DNA from: an uncultured Roseovarius sp.
Lineage (GTDB): Bacteria > Pseudomonadota > Alphaproteobacteria > Rhodobacterales > Rhodobacteraceae
Direction of reading: 5' to 3'
DNA length: 64,000 nucleotides
NCBI GenBank assembly: GCA_951812895.1
Contig: OX638333.1
Span: forward strand, 1,168,366-1,232,365
This document shows positions 33,857-43,269 of the stretch, in pieces. The notes beneath the pieces are model-generated. The model searched no databases. It was not told the origin of the DNA and was given only the letters and a program-made list of their open reading frames with translations. Position 1 is the first letter of the stretch, and every line of letters begins with the position of its first letter. A program made the position numbers and the translations under genes.

Positions 33857-34732
33857 TCAGCCGGGGTTGACCGCACTGATTACCCAGGAGGAGCTTGGCA
33901 TCATCAAGCCCTCCCCGGTGACTTTCTGACTTTTTAGTGCCATAGACAACGCGGCCTCGATTTCTGGCTTCTTCGCTTCCGCCTCTTCTCCCGCTTCACG
34001 GTACACTTCGCCCGCGGGCCCAAGGGCAATCTGGAAGGCAATGGCGTCGGGTATGTCCTTACCCACGACCACTTCGGCATCCACACGTTTGAATTCGATA
34101 TCCTCGTATCCGGCTGATTTCATCATCCCCCGCACCATGTCTTCGTTGGCCATCGAAAATGGACCGGGGCCGCAGGTTTGGGCATCTTCACCGGGCGGGG
34201 GCAAGAATTGCATGACGACATCCTTGGCCATTGACAGCCACGGGTTATCATCTCGCGTACGCCAGACGATATGCACCATCCGTCCACCGGGCTTTAAAGC
34301 CAAGCGCATGTTGCGCATGGCGTTCACAGGGTTGGTGAAAAACATCGTACCGAACCGCGCAAAAACGAAGTCATACTCGTTCACCGGTAATGCAATTTCC
34401 GCATCACCACGTTCAAACCGGATGTTACCAATTCCGCGCGTTGCCGCATCCTGCCGCGCGTAATCCAGAAACGCGTCACAGCAATCGATGCCAACAACAC
34501 GCCCCTCGGGTCCAACACGGTCTGCAAGCTTGATTGCCGTGTCGCCAAACCCGCATCCAACGTCCAGAACTGCATCCCCTACCCTGACAGGCAAGGCCGG
34601 GAACACCGCTTCACTGTGCTGCGACAACCCGTCAACAAGCACATGCTTGAACCGTATGAATTTCGGCGCCAGAACCTCGTTCCAGAACTTTACAAACTCG
34701 GTGTCGTCGTGAAGCTCAGCAGGATTTGCCAT
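33857..34732 (-). CDS. Class I SAM-dependent methyltransferase
   Basis: A 291-aa small-molecule methyltransferase with motif I VLDVGCGFGDTAIKLA, motif II VVGIDCCDAFLDYAR, an acidic GDAEIALP segment and FARFGTMFFTNPVNAMRNM after it. It is related to, but clearly different from, the one at 25961-26821. The frame is open from 34753, but the ATG at about 34732 follows GGAGAG and gives the natural N-terminus MANPAEL. The substrate is unknown. It converges on yghU and is probably monocistronic. Confidence 0.82.
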   Translation of the reverse strand: MANPAELHDDTEFVKFWNEVLAPKFIRFKHVLVDGLSQHSEAVFPALPVRVGDAVLDVGCGFGDTAIKLADRVGPEGRVVGIDCCDAFLDYARQDAATRGIGNIRFERGDAEIALPVNEYDFVFARFGTMFFTNPVNAMRNMRLALKPGGRMVHIVWRTRDDNPWLSMAKDVVMQFLPPPGEDAQTCGPGPFSMANEDMVRGMMKSAGYEDIEFKRVDAEVVVGKDIPDAIAFQIALGPAGEVYREAGEEAEAKKPEIEAALSMALKSQKVTGEGLMMPSSSWVISAVNPG

Positions 34733-34892
34733 CAGGTCTCTCCAATTTCTCAATTGAGATCAGGCCTATGAACCGGGCACGCATTCATGGGCAGCGTAAG
34801 TCGAAGATACGTTAGAATCACTACATCGCAAAATGAGCTGGTTTACATGACCACCTGTTTCGACTTTGGAAATCAAAAACATCCCACTGAAT

Positions 34893-34914
34893 CCACTACT
34901 CGGTTGGGTAGTGG
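34893..34914. promoter_or_regulatory. 22-bp dyad upstream of the autotransporter gene
   Basis: CCACTAC and GTAGTGG form a 7-bp inverted repeat with an 8-bp spacer, ending 77 bp before the autotransporter ATG. Size and position fit a dimeric activator or LuxR-type operator. The LuxR-type gene directly downstream of the autotransporter is the obvious candidate to bind it. A TTGACC sequence about 30 bp further on could be a -35 element. Confidence 0.45.
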
Positions 34915-34991
34915 GGGTAATGTTTCTTCTTGCCTCACTCTTTTGACCGGATAGGTTTGGAAGCATTCTTTGGAATATTGGGATAAAAGTC

Positions 34992-37103
34992 ATGCGTATT
35001 ACCGGTTTTTTGAAATGTACGATTGCAGCATCGGCCTTGATTCTTGGGCATGGTGGAAAACCTGCTCTTGCCGCTGCCGGGGACGATCCGGCGTCAGTCA
35101 TCGCGACGAGAACCGCAACAGGCGAGACAACACGCATAGTGAATGGCCCAGCGGGATTTCAGGTTGTGATTTTTTTCGATGCCGGTGGTACAGAAGTCAG
35201 CCGGATTGAATCCGGCACACCCAATACGGGGGTGACTCCCCCACCGCCAACACCTCCTGGCGGCGCATATGCACAGGCCGCGGCTGATCAGGTCAGATCT
35301 GCCGCAGAAAACTTTATTCCAGGTCTTAATGGCAATGCGGATCTGCCCGCTGTCTTCGGCATACCATTTTTCCCCGGTGCTAACCCGCTGATCAATGGTG
35401 GTCAGCCTCCTCGGGGTAATCTGCGCGGTCTCGGTCCAGTTGGACCAGGAGGTGCGGATAATGACGACGAATTGCCTGTCATCGGCGTCGATGGCCAGTT
35501 CCGCCCACCCACCGCAGCAGAGCGCTGCCGCCGCCGCATTCCTCAGCTCGAACAGGAAATCGCGGCGAAAAAACGGGCCCTGTCACGTCTCAGAGGTAGC
35601 GACACCCGGGGCGGCTTTGGCGATGGCACCATCGACAGCGACTCCTTCTCATTGATCAACATCGCCAAACTGTTCCTGCGCGGTGCACGCAATGGCCGCC
35701 TTGACGCCAGCGCTGAAGATATTGCTGCCGCGGAAGCTATTCTGGCGAACGAGCGCAATATCAAAGATCTCTCACTGGCCCAAGCGGCTGTGGCGACCCA
35801 TCAAAAGCAGTTGGCGGAAAGCATTCAGGCCCAGGCCGATCTCAATCAGGAGATCGCCGATATGCGGGAAACCATTAAGGCGTTTCAGGCAGAAGGCGAT
35901 ACCGAAGCAGTTGCCGATATCGAGAACACGATAAAGATCGTTCAGGGAGATGTCGATTTCGCCGCGGCGGCAGAGCAGGGCAACCGCGAAAAAATCCCTG
36001 AAGCCCAGCAAGAGCTTGCAGCAGTCGAAAAACGGCTCAGTGACAAACAGATCAAAATTGATGATCTGCGCGAAAATTTTCGCGACGCACGTGCCCGGAC
36101 TGAAACCCGCACATTTGGCGGCAGCGAGGAAACATTAATTAAGGAAATCAGCGCTCTGGAATTCGAACTGGACCGCTGCCGCAAAACGGTAGAACAGGCA
36201 GCGTTCACCTCGTCTACTGCCAGTGCTGAACCACCCGTCGCCATCGCCGCACACCAGTCCGGAAATGGCGGAGAGTTGTCATTCTCGATCAGCACCCGCG
36301 ACTCCGACACCGGCCTTGACCCGCGCCTGAATCTTTTCCTCAAGGGCACGCTCACCTTCCATGATGACGGCCGCACAGGAGTTGGCCAGGACGGCGAAAC
36401 CTATGCGTTCTCGGGCGGTGTCAGCTGGCTGGTTAGTCCAGATACCAATATCGGTCTGTTGGCCCGCTACGGCCGCTCTGACCTCAGCGGTTCCTCGGGC
36501 AGTACAGGGGCCGACACCTATTCGCTCGGCGCATTCATGCAAAATCGGCTGTCAGAGAAACTCTTTCTTGATCTGGTCGCGGCCTATACCCACAGTGACC
36601 TGAATTCCGTGTTCATTCAGCCCGGTATCACCACCACCGGCAGCCCGGAAATTTCGTCTTTCGCGGCCCAAGCGAAACTGTCCGGGCGAGTTGAAACGGA
36701 CAATTTCACAATCATCCCCAGCTTCGGCGCGTCTTACACCCACGTAAACCAACACGCCTTCTTTTTGTCTGACGGCACACTGGCACCAAGCGACGTGTCA
36801 GACCGGCTATCGCTACTGGGTGGTGCAACCTTCACCAAAACCATCCGGGACGAGGTCAACGGCCAAACGATCACTCCCAATTTCGGCCTCACTCTCTTTG
36901 CCAACCTGACTGACACGGACTCGTTCCTTCTTCCCAACGGCAGCCGGTCCGGTGCGGGCACCTTTGGCGCAACAGCCGCAGCGGGGCTCAGTGTCCAGAC
37001 CGATGCCGGCACCAGTTTTGACTTTTCCGGCAGTGTGACCAGCTTTGAGAAAGGTCAAAACAGCTTTGGGCTGTCGTTAAGTGCCACGATACCACTAAAC
37101 TAG
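34992..37103 (+). CDS. Autotransporter-like outer-membrane protein with coiled-coil passenger
   Basis: A 703-aa secreted protein. Residues 1 to about 28 are a signal peptide (cleavage near ALAAA). A Pro/Gly-rich linker (75-175) follows. A long alpha-helical, coiled-coil-prone region (about 180-395) is rich in Gln, Glu, Asp and Ala and has cysteines near both ends (ERCRRR and DRCRKT). The last 275 residues alternate polar and hydrophobic residues with many aromatic and Gly positions, as in autotransporter beta-barrels (for example YSLGAFMQNRLSEKLFLDLV). The chain ends in Asn rather than Phe. The passenger is not beta-helical, which is unusual. Confidence 0.78.
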   Translation: MRITGFLKCTIAASALILGHGGKPALAAAGDDPASVIATRTATGETTRIVNGPAGFQVVIFFDAGGTEVSRIESGTPNTGVTPPPPTPPGGAYAQAAADQVRSAAENFIPGLNGNADLPAVFGIPFFPGANPLINGGQPPRGNLRGLGPVGPGGADNDDELPVIGVDGQFRPPTAAERCRRRIPQLEQEIAAKKRALSRLRGSDTRGGFGDGTIDSDSFSLINIAKLFLRGARNGRLDASAEDIAAAEAILANERNIKDLSLAQAAVATHQKQLAESIQAQADLNQEIADMRETIKAFQAEGDTEAVADIENTIKIVQGDVDFAAAAEQGNREKIPEAQQELAAVEKRLSDKQIKIDDLRENFRDARARTETRTFGGSEETLIKEISALEFELDRCRKTVEQAAFTSSTASAEPPVAIAAHQSGNGGELSFSISTRDSDTGLDPRLNLFLKGTLTFHDDGRTGVGQDGETYAFSGGVSWLVSPDTNIGLLARYGRSDLSGSSGSTGADTYSLGAFMQNRLSEKLFLDLVAAYTHSDLNSVFIQPGITTTGSPEISSFAAQAKLSGRVETDNFTIIPSFGASYTHVNQHAFFLSDGTLAPSDVSDRLSLLGGATFTKTIRDEVNGQTITPNFGLTLFANLTDTDSFLLPNGSRSGAGTFGATAAAGLSVQTDAGTSFDFSGSVTSFEKGQNSFGLSLSATIPLN

Positions 37104-37109
37104 AGCGCA

Positions 37110-37844
37110 ATGCCGGACGCTGCCAAATTCGAATCTACTGTCGCCGCAGCTGATACCGCTGATCAGGCCGAGGCCGCTTTCGAGCAAGCGATTGCACCAC
37201 TCGGCTATCCCTATTTCGACTATGGTTCGCTCAACCCCACCCATTTGAACGACCACAAATCAGCCTTTCGGTTCTTTTCTTGCAACTATTATGACGGCGA
37301 TTTTCTCGCCTACCTGCCGCGCAACTGGCCTAAAGGGGATCCGGTTGTACCAGAGATGATCCGCCGAACGGCGCCATTTGACTATGTCGCATTGCTACGG
37401 AATTCGCCACGTACCGTGGCCTCGTCAATCCAGCTGGCACTCCTGAAACTCTGGCGCATCAACAGGGCCTGGATGGTGCCGCTACACACACCGGGCCACA
37501 TCCAGTTCGTCACGCTTTACATGGCTGGTGAAAACCATGCCGCCGCTTTTGAAAAAACCAGAGCACAAGTTGCATTGCTCTCAGCACTTTTCATGGACCG
37601 TATTCTTGCTTTGAACACTGCACCCATTGCAGTAGAAGTCGCCGAAATCCCTCAGTTCACCCCGGAAGAACTAGCCTGCCTCACCCTTGTAACCCAAGGG
37701 TTCTCCAATACGGAGATAGCCCGCCACCGAGACATCTCGGCCAACACCGTGCGCTATCACTTGAAAAAAGTATTTCGCAAACTCGGCGTCAATACCCGAA
37801 CTGCAGCAGCAGCCCGGGCATTGGAAATCGGCATCTTGAAGTAA
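37110..37844 (+). CDS. LuxR-family regulator with autoinducer-binding-like domain (no synthase seen)
   Basis: A 244-aa transcription factor. Residues about 15-165 resemble the autoinducer-binding domain (YFDYGSLN, NYYDGDFLAYLPRNW, WMVPLHTPG). Residues about 178-240 form the LuxR helix-turn-helix FTPEELACLTLVTQGFSNTEIARHRDISANTVRYHLKKVF. It starts 6 bp after the autotransporter stop, so the two share a transcript. No luxI-type synthase gene is in the window. The TPG motif and the aromatic residues of the pocket suggest an acyl-homoserine lactone or other small ligand, but binding residues were not individually verified. Confidence 0.85.
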   Translation: MPDAAKFESTVAAADTADQAEAAFEQAIAPLGYPYFDYGSLNPTHLNDHKSAFRFFSCNYYDGDFLAYLPRNWPKGDPVVPEMIRRTAPFDYVALLRNSPRTVASSIQLALLKLWRINRAWMVPLHTPGHIQFVTLYMAGENHAAAFEKTRAQVALLSALFMDRILALNTAPIAVEVAEIPQFTPEELACLTLVTQGFSNTEIARHRDISANTVRYHLKKVFRKLGVNTRTAAAARALEIGILK

Positions 37845-37880
37845 ACCAAGGGTCGAGCACTGGCCTACCTAGACTTGTAT

Positions 37881-38756
37881 TCAGTTCATCAGCCCTGCAT
37901 GGCGCAGGCCATCATTAACCAGCCCTTTAGTGCCGTCGCTCAGCCCGGTCAAAGGTGAGCGGACCTCTTCACTGCACAGGCCCAGTTGGGACATCGCGTA
38001 TTTCACACCCACCAACCCCGGCTCGGTGAAAATCGCCTGATGCAGTGGCATCAACCGGTCCTGAATGTCCAGAGCCGTGGCATAATCGCCTTCCAAACAT
38101 GAAACCTGCATCTGACTCAGCAGTTTCGGCGCGACATTCGCTGTGACCGAGATACAGCCAACGCCGCCCTGGGCATTAAACCCGTGTGCTGTGGCATCCT
38201 CCCCTGAAAGCTGGATGAACTCCTTGCCACAGGTGATCCGCTGCTGGCTGACCCGCGCCAGATCGCCCGTGGCATCCTTGACGCCCACGATCCGTGGCAG
38301 TTTCGCCAGCTCACCCATGGTTTCGGGGCTCATATCCACAACCGACCGGCCGGGAATGTTGTAAATAATGATCGGCAGTTCACAGCAATCGTGCAGCGCG
38401 GTGAAATGCGCGATCAGGCCGCGTTGCGTGGGCTTGTTGTAGTAGGGGGTCACCACCAATGCGGCGGCCGCACCTACCTTCTCGGCATGCTGCATGAACC
38501 GGATCGATTCGACCGTGTTGTTGCTGCCCGCCCCGGCAATCACCGGAATACGGCCTGCGGCGGCACGCACAACTTCCTCAACCACCTGCTCATGCTCTTC
38601 ATGGCTCAATGTCGGGCTCTCGCCGGTCGTGCCGACGGGAACAAGGCCGTGCGTGCCTTCACCGATATGCCACTCCACCAGTTTCTTGAGCGTCTCAACA
38701 TCCACTGCGCCGTTCTTGAACGGCGTGACCAAGGCAGGAAAAGATCCTTTGAACAT
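37881..38756 (-). CDS. dapA: 4-hydroxy-tetrahydrodipicolinate synthase
   Basis: A 291-aa cytoplasmic enzyme that condenses pyruvate with aspartate semialdehyde in lysine and diaminopimelate synthesis. Motifs are GTTGESPTL, the catalytic Tyr region [23 protein letters not shown] and the Schiff-base lysine in [14 protein letters not shown]. The frame is open from 38852, but the ATG at 38756 follows AAGGAG and gives exactly the usual length. It converges with the LuxR gene and diverges from slt. The substrate-forming enzyme Asd is encoded at the right edge of the window, about 25 kb away. Confidence 0.96.
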   Translation of the reverse strand: MFKGSFPALVTPFKNGAVDVETLKKLVEWHIGEGTHGLVPVGTTGESPTLSHEEHEQVVEEVVRAAAGRIPVIAGAGSNNTVESIRFMQHAEKVGAAAALVVTPYYNKPTQRGLIAHFTALHDCCELPIIIYNIPGRSVVDMSPETMGELAKLPRIVGVKDATGDLARVSQQRITCGKEFIQLSGEDATAHGFNAQGGVGCISVTANVAPKLLSQMQVSCLEGDYATALDIQDRLMPLHQAIFTEPGLVGVKYAMSQLGLCSEEVRSPLTGLSDGTKGLVNDGLRHAGLMN

Positions 38757-38921
38757 GACACGCTCCTTTCGTTTTGCGTCAGCGGCTGCAACAGCCGGGT
38801 TCGGGTCGCACGCGACACTAGCGGCATGCCGCCACTCTGCCAAGCTTGGCAATGGACGTCACCGCCGCGCGCGCGTAAGTTTGGGGCTGTCTATCCTTTG
38901 CCTTGGCAGGAAATGCAAGAG

Positions 38922-40889
38922 ATGTTGCGCGGCCTGATCATATTGACGCTGATTGTGGGCCTCTGCGGTCCCACCTTTGCTGCCGATCCGCCCCGGATCG
39001 CGCCACGGCCGTTGGCCAGCGCCTTTGATGCCATGCAAGCAGGGCGTTGGGATGTCGCTGAAAGATTGGCAGCACGGGACGGGCCTGCGGCACAGGTTCT
39101 GATCGAATGGCACCGTCTGCACGCAGGTTTGGGAACCGCATCAGAGGTCATTGATTTTCTAGCCCAACATCCTGATTGGCCCGGCCTCGCCCCTCTTCGT
39201 CGCCAACTTGAACGATCCATGACGAGCGCACGCGCGCCCGATGTGCTCGCGTTTTTCGAAACCCATCAACCCCAGACCGGCACAGGTGTTCTTGCCCATG
39301 CCCGCGCCCTGGCAGAAACAGGTCAAATAGGAGAGGCCGAGGCATCGCTTGTGATCGCGTGGCGCACACTCGATCTGACAACGGCAGAACATGAAGCGTT
39401 TATGGCCGCTCATGCCGATCTGCTCGAGCCCCATCACATAGCACGTTTTGATATGGCCGTTTGGCGCGGATTGCGTGATGTCGAACAAATGGCCCCACTG
39501 GTGCCGAAAGAAGCACGCAAACGCGCAGAAACGCGCGCGTTGATCGAATCGAATGGCAAGGGGCTCGATGAGCGGCTTGAGGAGTTAACATTCGCTGATC
39601 AGCTCGACCCCGGCATCGCCTATGCGTTGTTCAACCGCCATATCAAAAAGGGCAAAGAGGATGCCGCCATTGCCCTCATCCTGACCCAAAGCGGAGTCGA
39701 AGGCGGGCTTGGCGAAGCCGCACGCTGGTCCGGGTGGCGCCGGGCGCTGGCCCGTGCCCAAATGCGCGGTGGCCATCCGGAACTTGGCTATGCACTGGCC
39801 TCCAACCATCATCTGGCGGATGGGTCTGCTTATGCTGATCTGGAATGGCTTTCGGGCTACCTGGCACTGACATATCTTGACGCACCTGAACTGGCGCTTG
39901 ACCATTTTCAACGCTTTCGCGTCGCCGTCGCTTCGCCAATCTCTCTGGGTCGCGCAGGGTATTGGCTTGGCCGCGCCCAAGAGGCTTTGGGTGATAATGA
40001 AGCGGCGCAGGATTCTTACGCCTTCGGGGCCCGCTACCAGACCAGCTTTTACGGGCTGCTTGCGGCAGAACGCGCAGAGCTGCCGCCCGACCCCGCCCTG
40101 TCTGGCCAAGTCCCGGCAGATGCCCCGCCATGGCAATCAGCTGAATTCGCACAATCGACTGTGTTTGACGCTGCGATTTTGGCACTGGCCACAGGCCGGA
40201 TAACACAGGCAGAACGCTTTTTTGTGCACCTATCTCAAGGACTGGAAGGTCAGGAACTGACCGATCTGGGCCGAGCGGTCGCTTCACTGAACATGCCCCA
40301 TCTTGAGGTGATGCTGGGTAAGGCTGCTGCCCGTCGTGGCATCGTCCTTTCTGCCCCATACTATGCCTTGCATCCTCTGCACGAACTTGAGCTCGCCGTG
40401 CCCGCCGAATTGGCCCTCGCCATCGCCAGGCGGGAAAGCGAATTTGATCCTGCGGTAATCAGTGGCGCCAATGCGCAAGGGCTGATGCAGCTTTTGCCCG
40501 GCACTGCAAAGGATGTGGCGCGTGATCTGGAGTTGGACTATGACCGCAATCGCCTGCTGGGCGACTGGCAATACAATGCCACATTGGGGTCTGCCTACTT
40601 GGCGCAAATGGCCGCCCGGTTCGAGGGCAATATCATCATGACCGCCGCCGCGTATAACGCCGGCCCGGCACGGCCGCCGCGTTGGATGAAAACCTATGGC
40701 GACCCACGCAGATCAGAGGTGGACATGATAGATTGGATCGAACACATCCCATTTCGAGAAACCCGTAATTACGTGATGCGGGTCTCAGAAAGCCTGCCCG
40801 TCTATCGCGCCCGTCTGGGCAAAGACCCCCACCCGGTGCCGTTTTCACAGGAACTGTCAGGTTCCAGCCTTCTGGCGCCGCTCGATTGA
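38922..40889 (+). CDS. slt: Soluble lytic murein transglycosylase
   Basis: A 655-aa periplasmic enzyme of the Slt70 type. A signal peptide covers about 1-20 (GPTFA-A). A long helical superhelix (about 25-480) is followed by the lysozyme-like catalytic domain, with the catalytic glutamate in AIARRESEFDPAVISGANAQGLMQL and AAYNAGPARPPRW. The frame is open far upstream to 38391, opposite dapA, but a signal peptide appears only at 38913 or 38922. The ATG at 38922 has AGGA upstream at better spacing. It is divergent from dapA and followed by a long palindrome. Confidence 0.93.
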   Translation: MLRGLIILTLIVGLCGPTFAADPPRIAPRPLASAFDAMQAGRWDVAERLAARDGPAAQVLIEWHRLHAGLGTASEVIDFLAQHPDWPGLAPLRRQLERSMTSARAPDVLAFFETHQPQTGTGVLAHARALAETGQIGEAEASLVIAWRTLDLTTAEHEAFMAAHADLLEPHHIARFDMAVWRGLRDVEQMAPLVPKEARKRAETRALIESNGKGLDERLEELTFADQLDPGIAYALFNRHIKKGKEDAAIALILTQSGVEGGLGEAARWSGWRRALARAQMRGGHPELGYALASNHHLADGSAYADLEWLSGYLALTYLDAPELALDHFQRFRVAVASPISLGRAGYWLGRAQEALGDNEAAQDSYAFGARYQTSFYGLLAAERAELPPDPALSGQVPADAPPWQSAEFAQSTVFDAAILALATGRITQAERFFVHLSQGLEGQELTDLGRAVASLNMPHLEVMLGKAAARRGIVLSAPYYALHPLHELELAVPAELALAIARRESEFDPAVISGANAQGLMQLLPGTAKDVARDLELDYDRNRLLGDWQYNATLGSAYLAQMAARFEGNIIMTAAAYNAGPARPPRWMKTYGDPRRSEVDMIDWIEHIPFRETRNYVMRVSESLPVYRARLGKDPHPVPFSQELSGSSLLAPLD

Positions 40890-40933
40890 TCTTAAAGCAT
40901 CAGCGGAGCGCCAGCTGTGTACGGCACAGCATT

Positions 40934-40993
40934 GAGTATTTTTAGAACAATGAAACCTATTAAGTTCAGGCTTTCATTGTTCTAAAAATACTC
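40934..40993. repeat. Long perfect palindrome with 22-bp arms
   Basis: Two perfectly complementary 22-bp arms (40934-40955 and 40972-40993) enclose a 16-bp loop. The arms begin GAGTATTTTTAGAACAATG. The element fills the gap between convergent slt and the copper chaperone gene. Similar GAGTATTTTT...ACAATGAA hairpins are, as far as I recall, dispersed in Rhodobacterales genomes. It could act as a bidirectional terminator through its A/T tracts, or be a small mobile repeat. Confidence 0.7.
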
Positions 40994-41019
40994 ACGCTGC
41001 AGACACATTACTCTTGGTG

Positions 41020-41502
41020 TCAATCGCTATGACCGTGGCCACTATGATCCTCGCCATGCACCCGCGCCTCAACAGCGAATTCTATCTCCAGCTCGCCCGC
41101 CTTTTCAAAGACCAATACCGCAGGGATTTGTTCACCCACTTCAAACCGGTCATCACCTAACCCCATGAACATCACATGAAACCCACCTGGTGCCAGCAGG
41201 ATTGCACCCTTGGCGGGAATTTCAATACTGTCCACATGGCTCATCTTCGCAACGCCATCAATTTCCTCGCTTTTGTGCAGCATAACCCGCGGAAAATCGG
41301 CCCGCACTTCGATCAGCCGGTCAACCTCATCACCCAGATTCACAACTTTAAGATATCCCGCACCGGTCTTTGCCCCAACAGGCGTTTCAAATGACATCGG
41401 GTGCTCGACCACCAGATCGCCAACTTTGAATCCATGCGCCAAAAGTGCTGTTGCGATTAGTGAAATGACAAGCGTCAAAAAAGGAAAAGTTAAACGTTTC
41501 AT
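41020..41502 (-). CDS. PCuAC-type periplasmic copper chaperone
   Basis: A 160-aa periplasmic protein that delivers Cu(I) to cytochrome oxidase. After a signal peptide (about 1-22) the cupredoxin-like domain carries the exact H-x10-M-x21-H-x-M copper motif: His in MLHKS, Met in AKMSH, and HVM in GGFHVMFMGL. The C-terminus HGEDHSGHGHSD is a short His-rich tail that may bind a second copper. It appears to be monocistronic and converges on slt. No Sco/SenC gene is adjacent. Confidence 0.92.
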   Translation of the reverse strand: MKRLTFPFLTLVISLIATALLAHGFKVGDLVVEHPMSFETPVGAKTGAGYLKVVNLGDEVDRLIEVRADFPRVMLHKSEEIDGVAKMSHVDSIEIPAKGAILLAPGGFHVMFMGLGDDRFEVGEQIPAVLVFEKAGELEIEFAVEARVHGEDHSGHGHSD

Positions 41503-41623
41503 ATGCTTTGTGCCCTTATTGCTGCCCGGTGCGATTCATCATCGGCGCTTTCAACGTAGATATAGACCTGTTTCCAGCAAAGTTTGCAGGGGCCGTTTGA
41601 CGCACCTGCCTGCGCAGGCGGTT

Positions 41624-42490
41624 TCACCGCACCACCCGTTCCCGCCAAAGCGTGAACAACCCGGCACAAACGATTAGCGCTGTACCAACGGCTACGTTCA
41701 TTCGAATGCTTTCGCCAAACACCGAAATACCGATCACGCTCACAAAGGCCAGCTGCAGATAGGCAAATGGCTGGACAGAGCTGGCCTCGGCCACCTCATA
41801 ACACTTGATCAATGTGAAATGCCCCGCCGCCCCGGTTACGCATAATGCAGCCATCCAGACCCAATCGGTTGCGCTCATCGGTTCCCAGAACCAGACACCC
41901 ACAGCGGTCATTGCCACCGAGCCCACCGTCCCGGTCCAGAAAAAACTGGTCGCGGCACTGTCCTTGCGGGCGGCATAACGGGTTAGCAAACCATAAAGCG
42001 CAAACATCAGCGCGGCCGCCAGCGGTACAATTGCCTGCGGTTTGAACACTCCGAAACCTGGTTCAAGGATGATCAGCACGCCGATGAATCCGACCCCGAT
42101 CGCGCTCCACCGGCGCCACCCCACCCGTTCCCCCAGAACCGGCCCCGACAGGGCCGCCACCAATAGCGGGTAACAGGTAAAGACGGCATGACTTTCCACC
42201 AGTCCCAACAAGGTAAAAGCGATGACCATCACGCAAATCTCTGCCACCAGCAGGATCGCGCGACATGTTTGCAGCAGTGGCTGTGACGTGGCTGCCGCGG
42301 CCTTCACTCCTCCGGCCTTGCGTGATGCGACTGCAATAACAAACGCCGCAAAGAACCAATAGCGGATCATCACCACCATGTAGACGTTGTATTCACTGGC
42401 CAGATGTCGCGAAATGCCGTCCTGTACGGAAAAGATGAACGTCGTCAGAACCATCAGCCAGATGCCAAAGCGAATGTTCTGCTCGCTCAT
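41624..42490 (-). CDS. EamA/DMT-family inner-membrane transporter
   Basis: A 288-aa membrane protein with ten predicted hydrophobic segments in two EamA repeats (about 8-140 and 150-285), the drug/metabolite exporter fold. Conserved features include the N-terminal WLMVLTTFIFSVQDGISRHLA and LGERVGWRRWSAIGVGFIGVLII. Its ATG overlaps the mnmD stop by 4 bp, so the two are co-transcribed, although no functional link is evident. The substrate is unknown; amino acids or metabolites are usual for the family. Confidence 0.88.
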   Translation of the reverse strand: MSEQNIRFGIWLMVLTTFIFSVQDGISRHLASEYNVYMVVMIRYWFFAAFVIAVASRKAGGVKAAAATSQPLLQTCRAILLVAEICVMVIAFTLLGLVESHAVFTCYPLLVAALSGPVLGERVGWRRWSAIGVGFIGVLIILEPGFGVFKPQAIVPLAAALMFALYGLLTRYAARKDSAATSFFWTGTVGSVAMTAVGVWFWEPMSATDWVWMAALCVTGAAGHFTLIKCYEVAEASSVQPFAYLQLAFVSVIGISVFGESIRMNVAVGTALIVCAGLFTLWRERVVR

Positions 42491-43158
42491 AATCCTGCCT
42501 CCAGCCGGGCCCGTGTCATATGCCGCTTGCGCCCGAAACCCGGCATCCGCTGTACCGAAAATCCCGCAGCCTCCAACCCCCTGCGGACGAACCCGGCAGC
42601 TGTATACGTGGCCGCTGTGCCACCGTGCGCAGTATGTTCAGCCACTTGCACCATCAATGCTTCTTCCCACAATTGAGGATTCTTGGCAGGCGAAAAGCCG
42701 TCCAGATACCACGCATCTGCACAGCCTTCCCATTTGGGCAACGTACACCGTGCGTCCCCCTCAATCAGAGCAAATTGCAGATCATGCAAGCGAATTGCGC
42801 CCGTCCCCCACAGCGGCGCCAGTTCTTCGGCAATATCAGCCGCTTCGGGAAATTTCGCCTGCGCCCGGATCATCTCATCCGGTTGCATCGGATAAGCCTC
42901 AAAGCTGGTGAAGTGCAAAACACCTGACTGCCCGGTTGAGCGCCAAAGTCCAAGCGTTGCGAGCAGGTTCAACCCCGTTCCAAATCCCAGCTCTGCCACA
43001 TGAAACCCGTCACAGAACCGATCAGGCAGGTCATTGCCGCCCAGAAACACATGGCGCGTTTCTGCCAGCCCGTTTTCCAGACTGAAATACGGATCGTCAA
43101 AGCGCACCGAAACAGGCACGTCACCTTCCCGCCATTCGAGTCTGTTGTCGCCCGTCAC
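42487..43158 (-). CDS. mnmD: tRNA 5-aminomethyl-2-thiouridine methyltransferase MnmD
   Basis: A 223-aa SAM-dependent enzyme equal to the N-terminal half of MnmC, which methylates nm5s2U34 to mnm5s2U34 in tRNA. Motifs are DDPYFSLENGLAETRHVFL, the SAM-binding VAELGFGTGLNLLAT, and ADAWYLDGFSPAKNPQLW. The start is taken as GTG at 43158 after GGAGGGACGAAG, which gives the family N-terminus TGDNRLEWREGDVPVSV; an ATG at 43197 is also in frame. The gene is divergent from a DAO oxidase that may be the separated MnmC C-terminal half. Confidence 0.88.
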   Translation of the reverse strand: MTGDNRLEWREGDVPVSVRFDDPYFSLENGLAETRHVFLGGNDLPDRFCDGFHVAELGFGTGLNLLATLGLWRSTGQSGVLHFTSFEAYPMQPDEMIRAQAKFPEAADIAEELAPLWGTGAIRLHDLQFALIEGDARCTLPKWEGCADAWYLDGFSPAKNPQLWEEALMVQVAEHTAHGGTAATYTAAGFVRRGLEAAGFSVQRMPGFGRKRHMTRARLEAGL

Positions 43159-43269
43159 CTTCGTCCCTCCGACCATCGCTTTGTTCCGCAACGGCATGCG
43201 CGCACTTCAAGCCCGGTCAAAGCCATGTCATAACCGGCGCGACAATGCGATGGAGTGCGCAGATTGACA

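Noticed and set aside
38391-38921. N-terminal extension of slt into the dapA region
   Set aside because: It would overlap dapA on the opposite strand and push the signal peptide into the middle of the protein; the start at 38922 gives a normal Slt.
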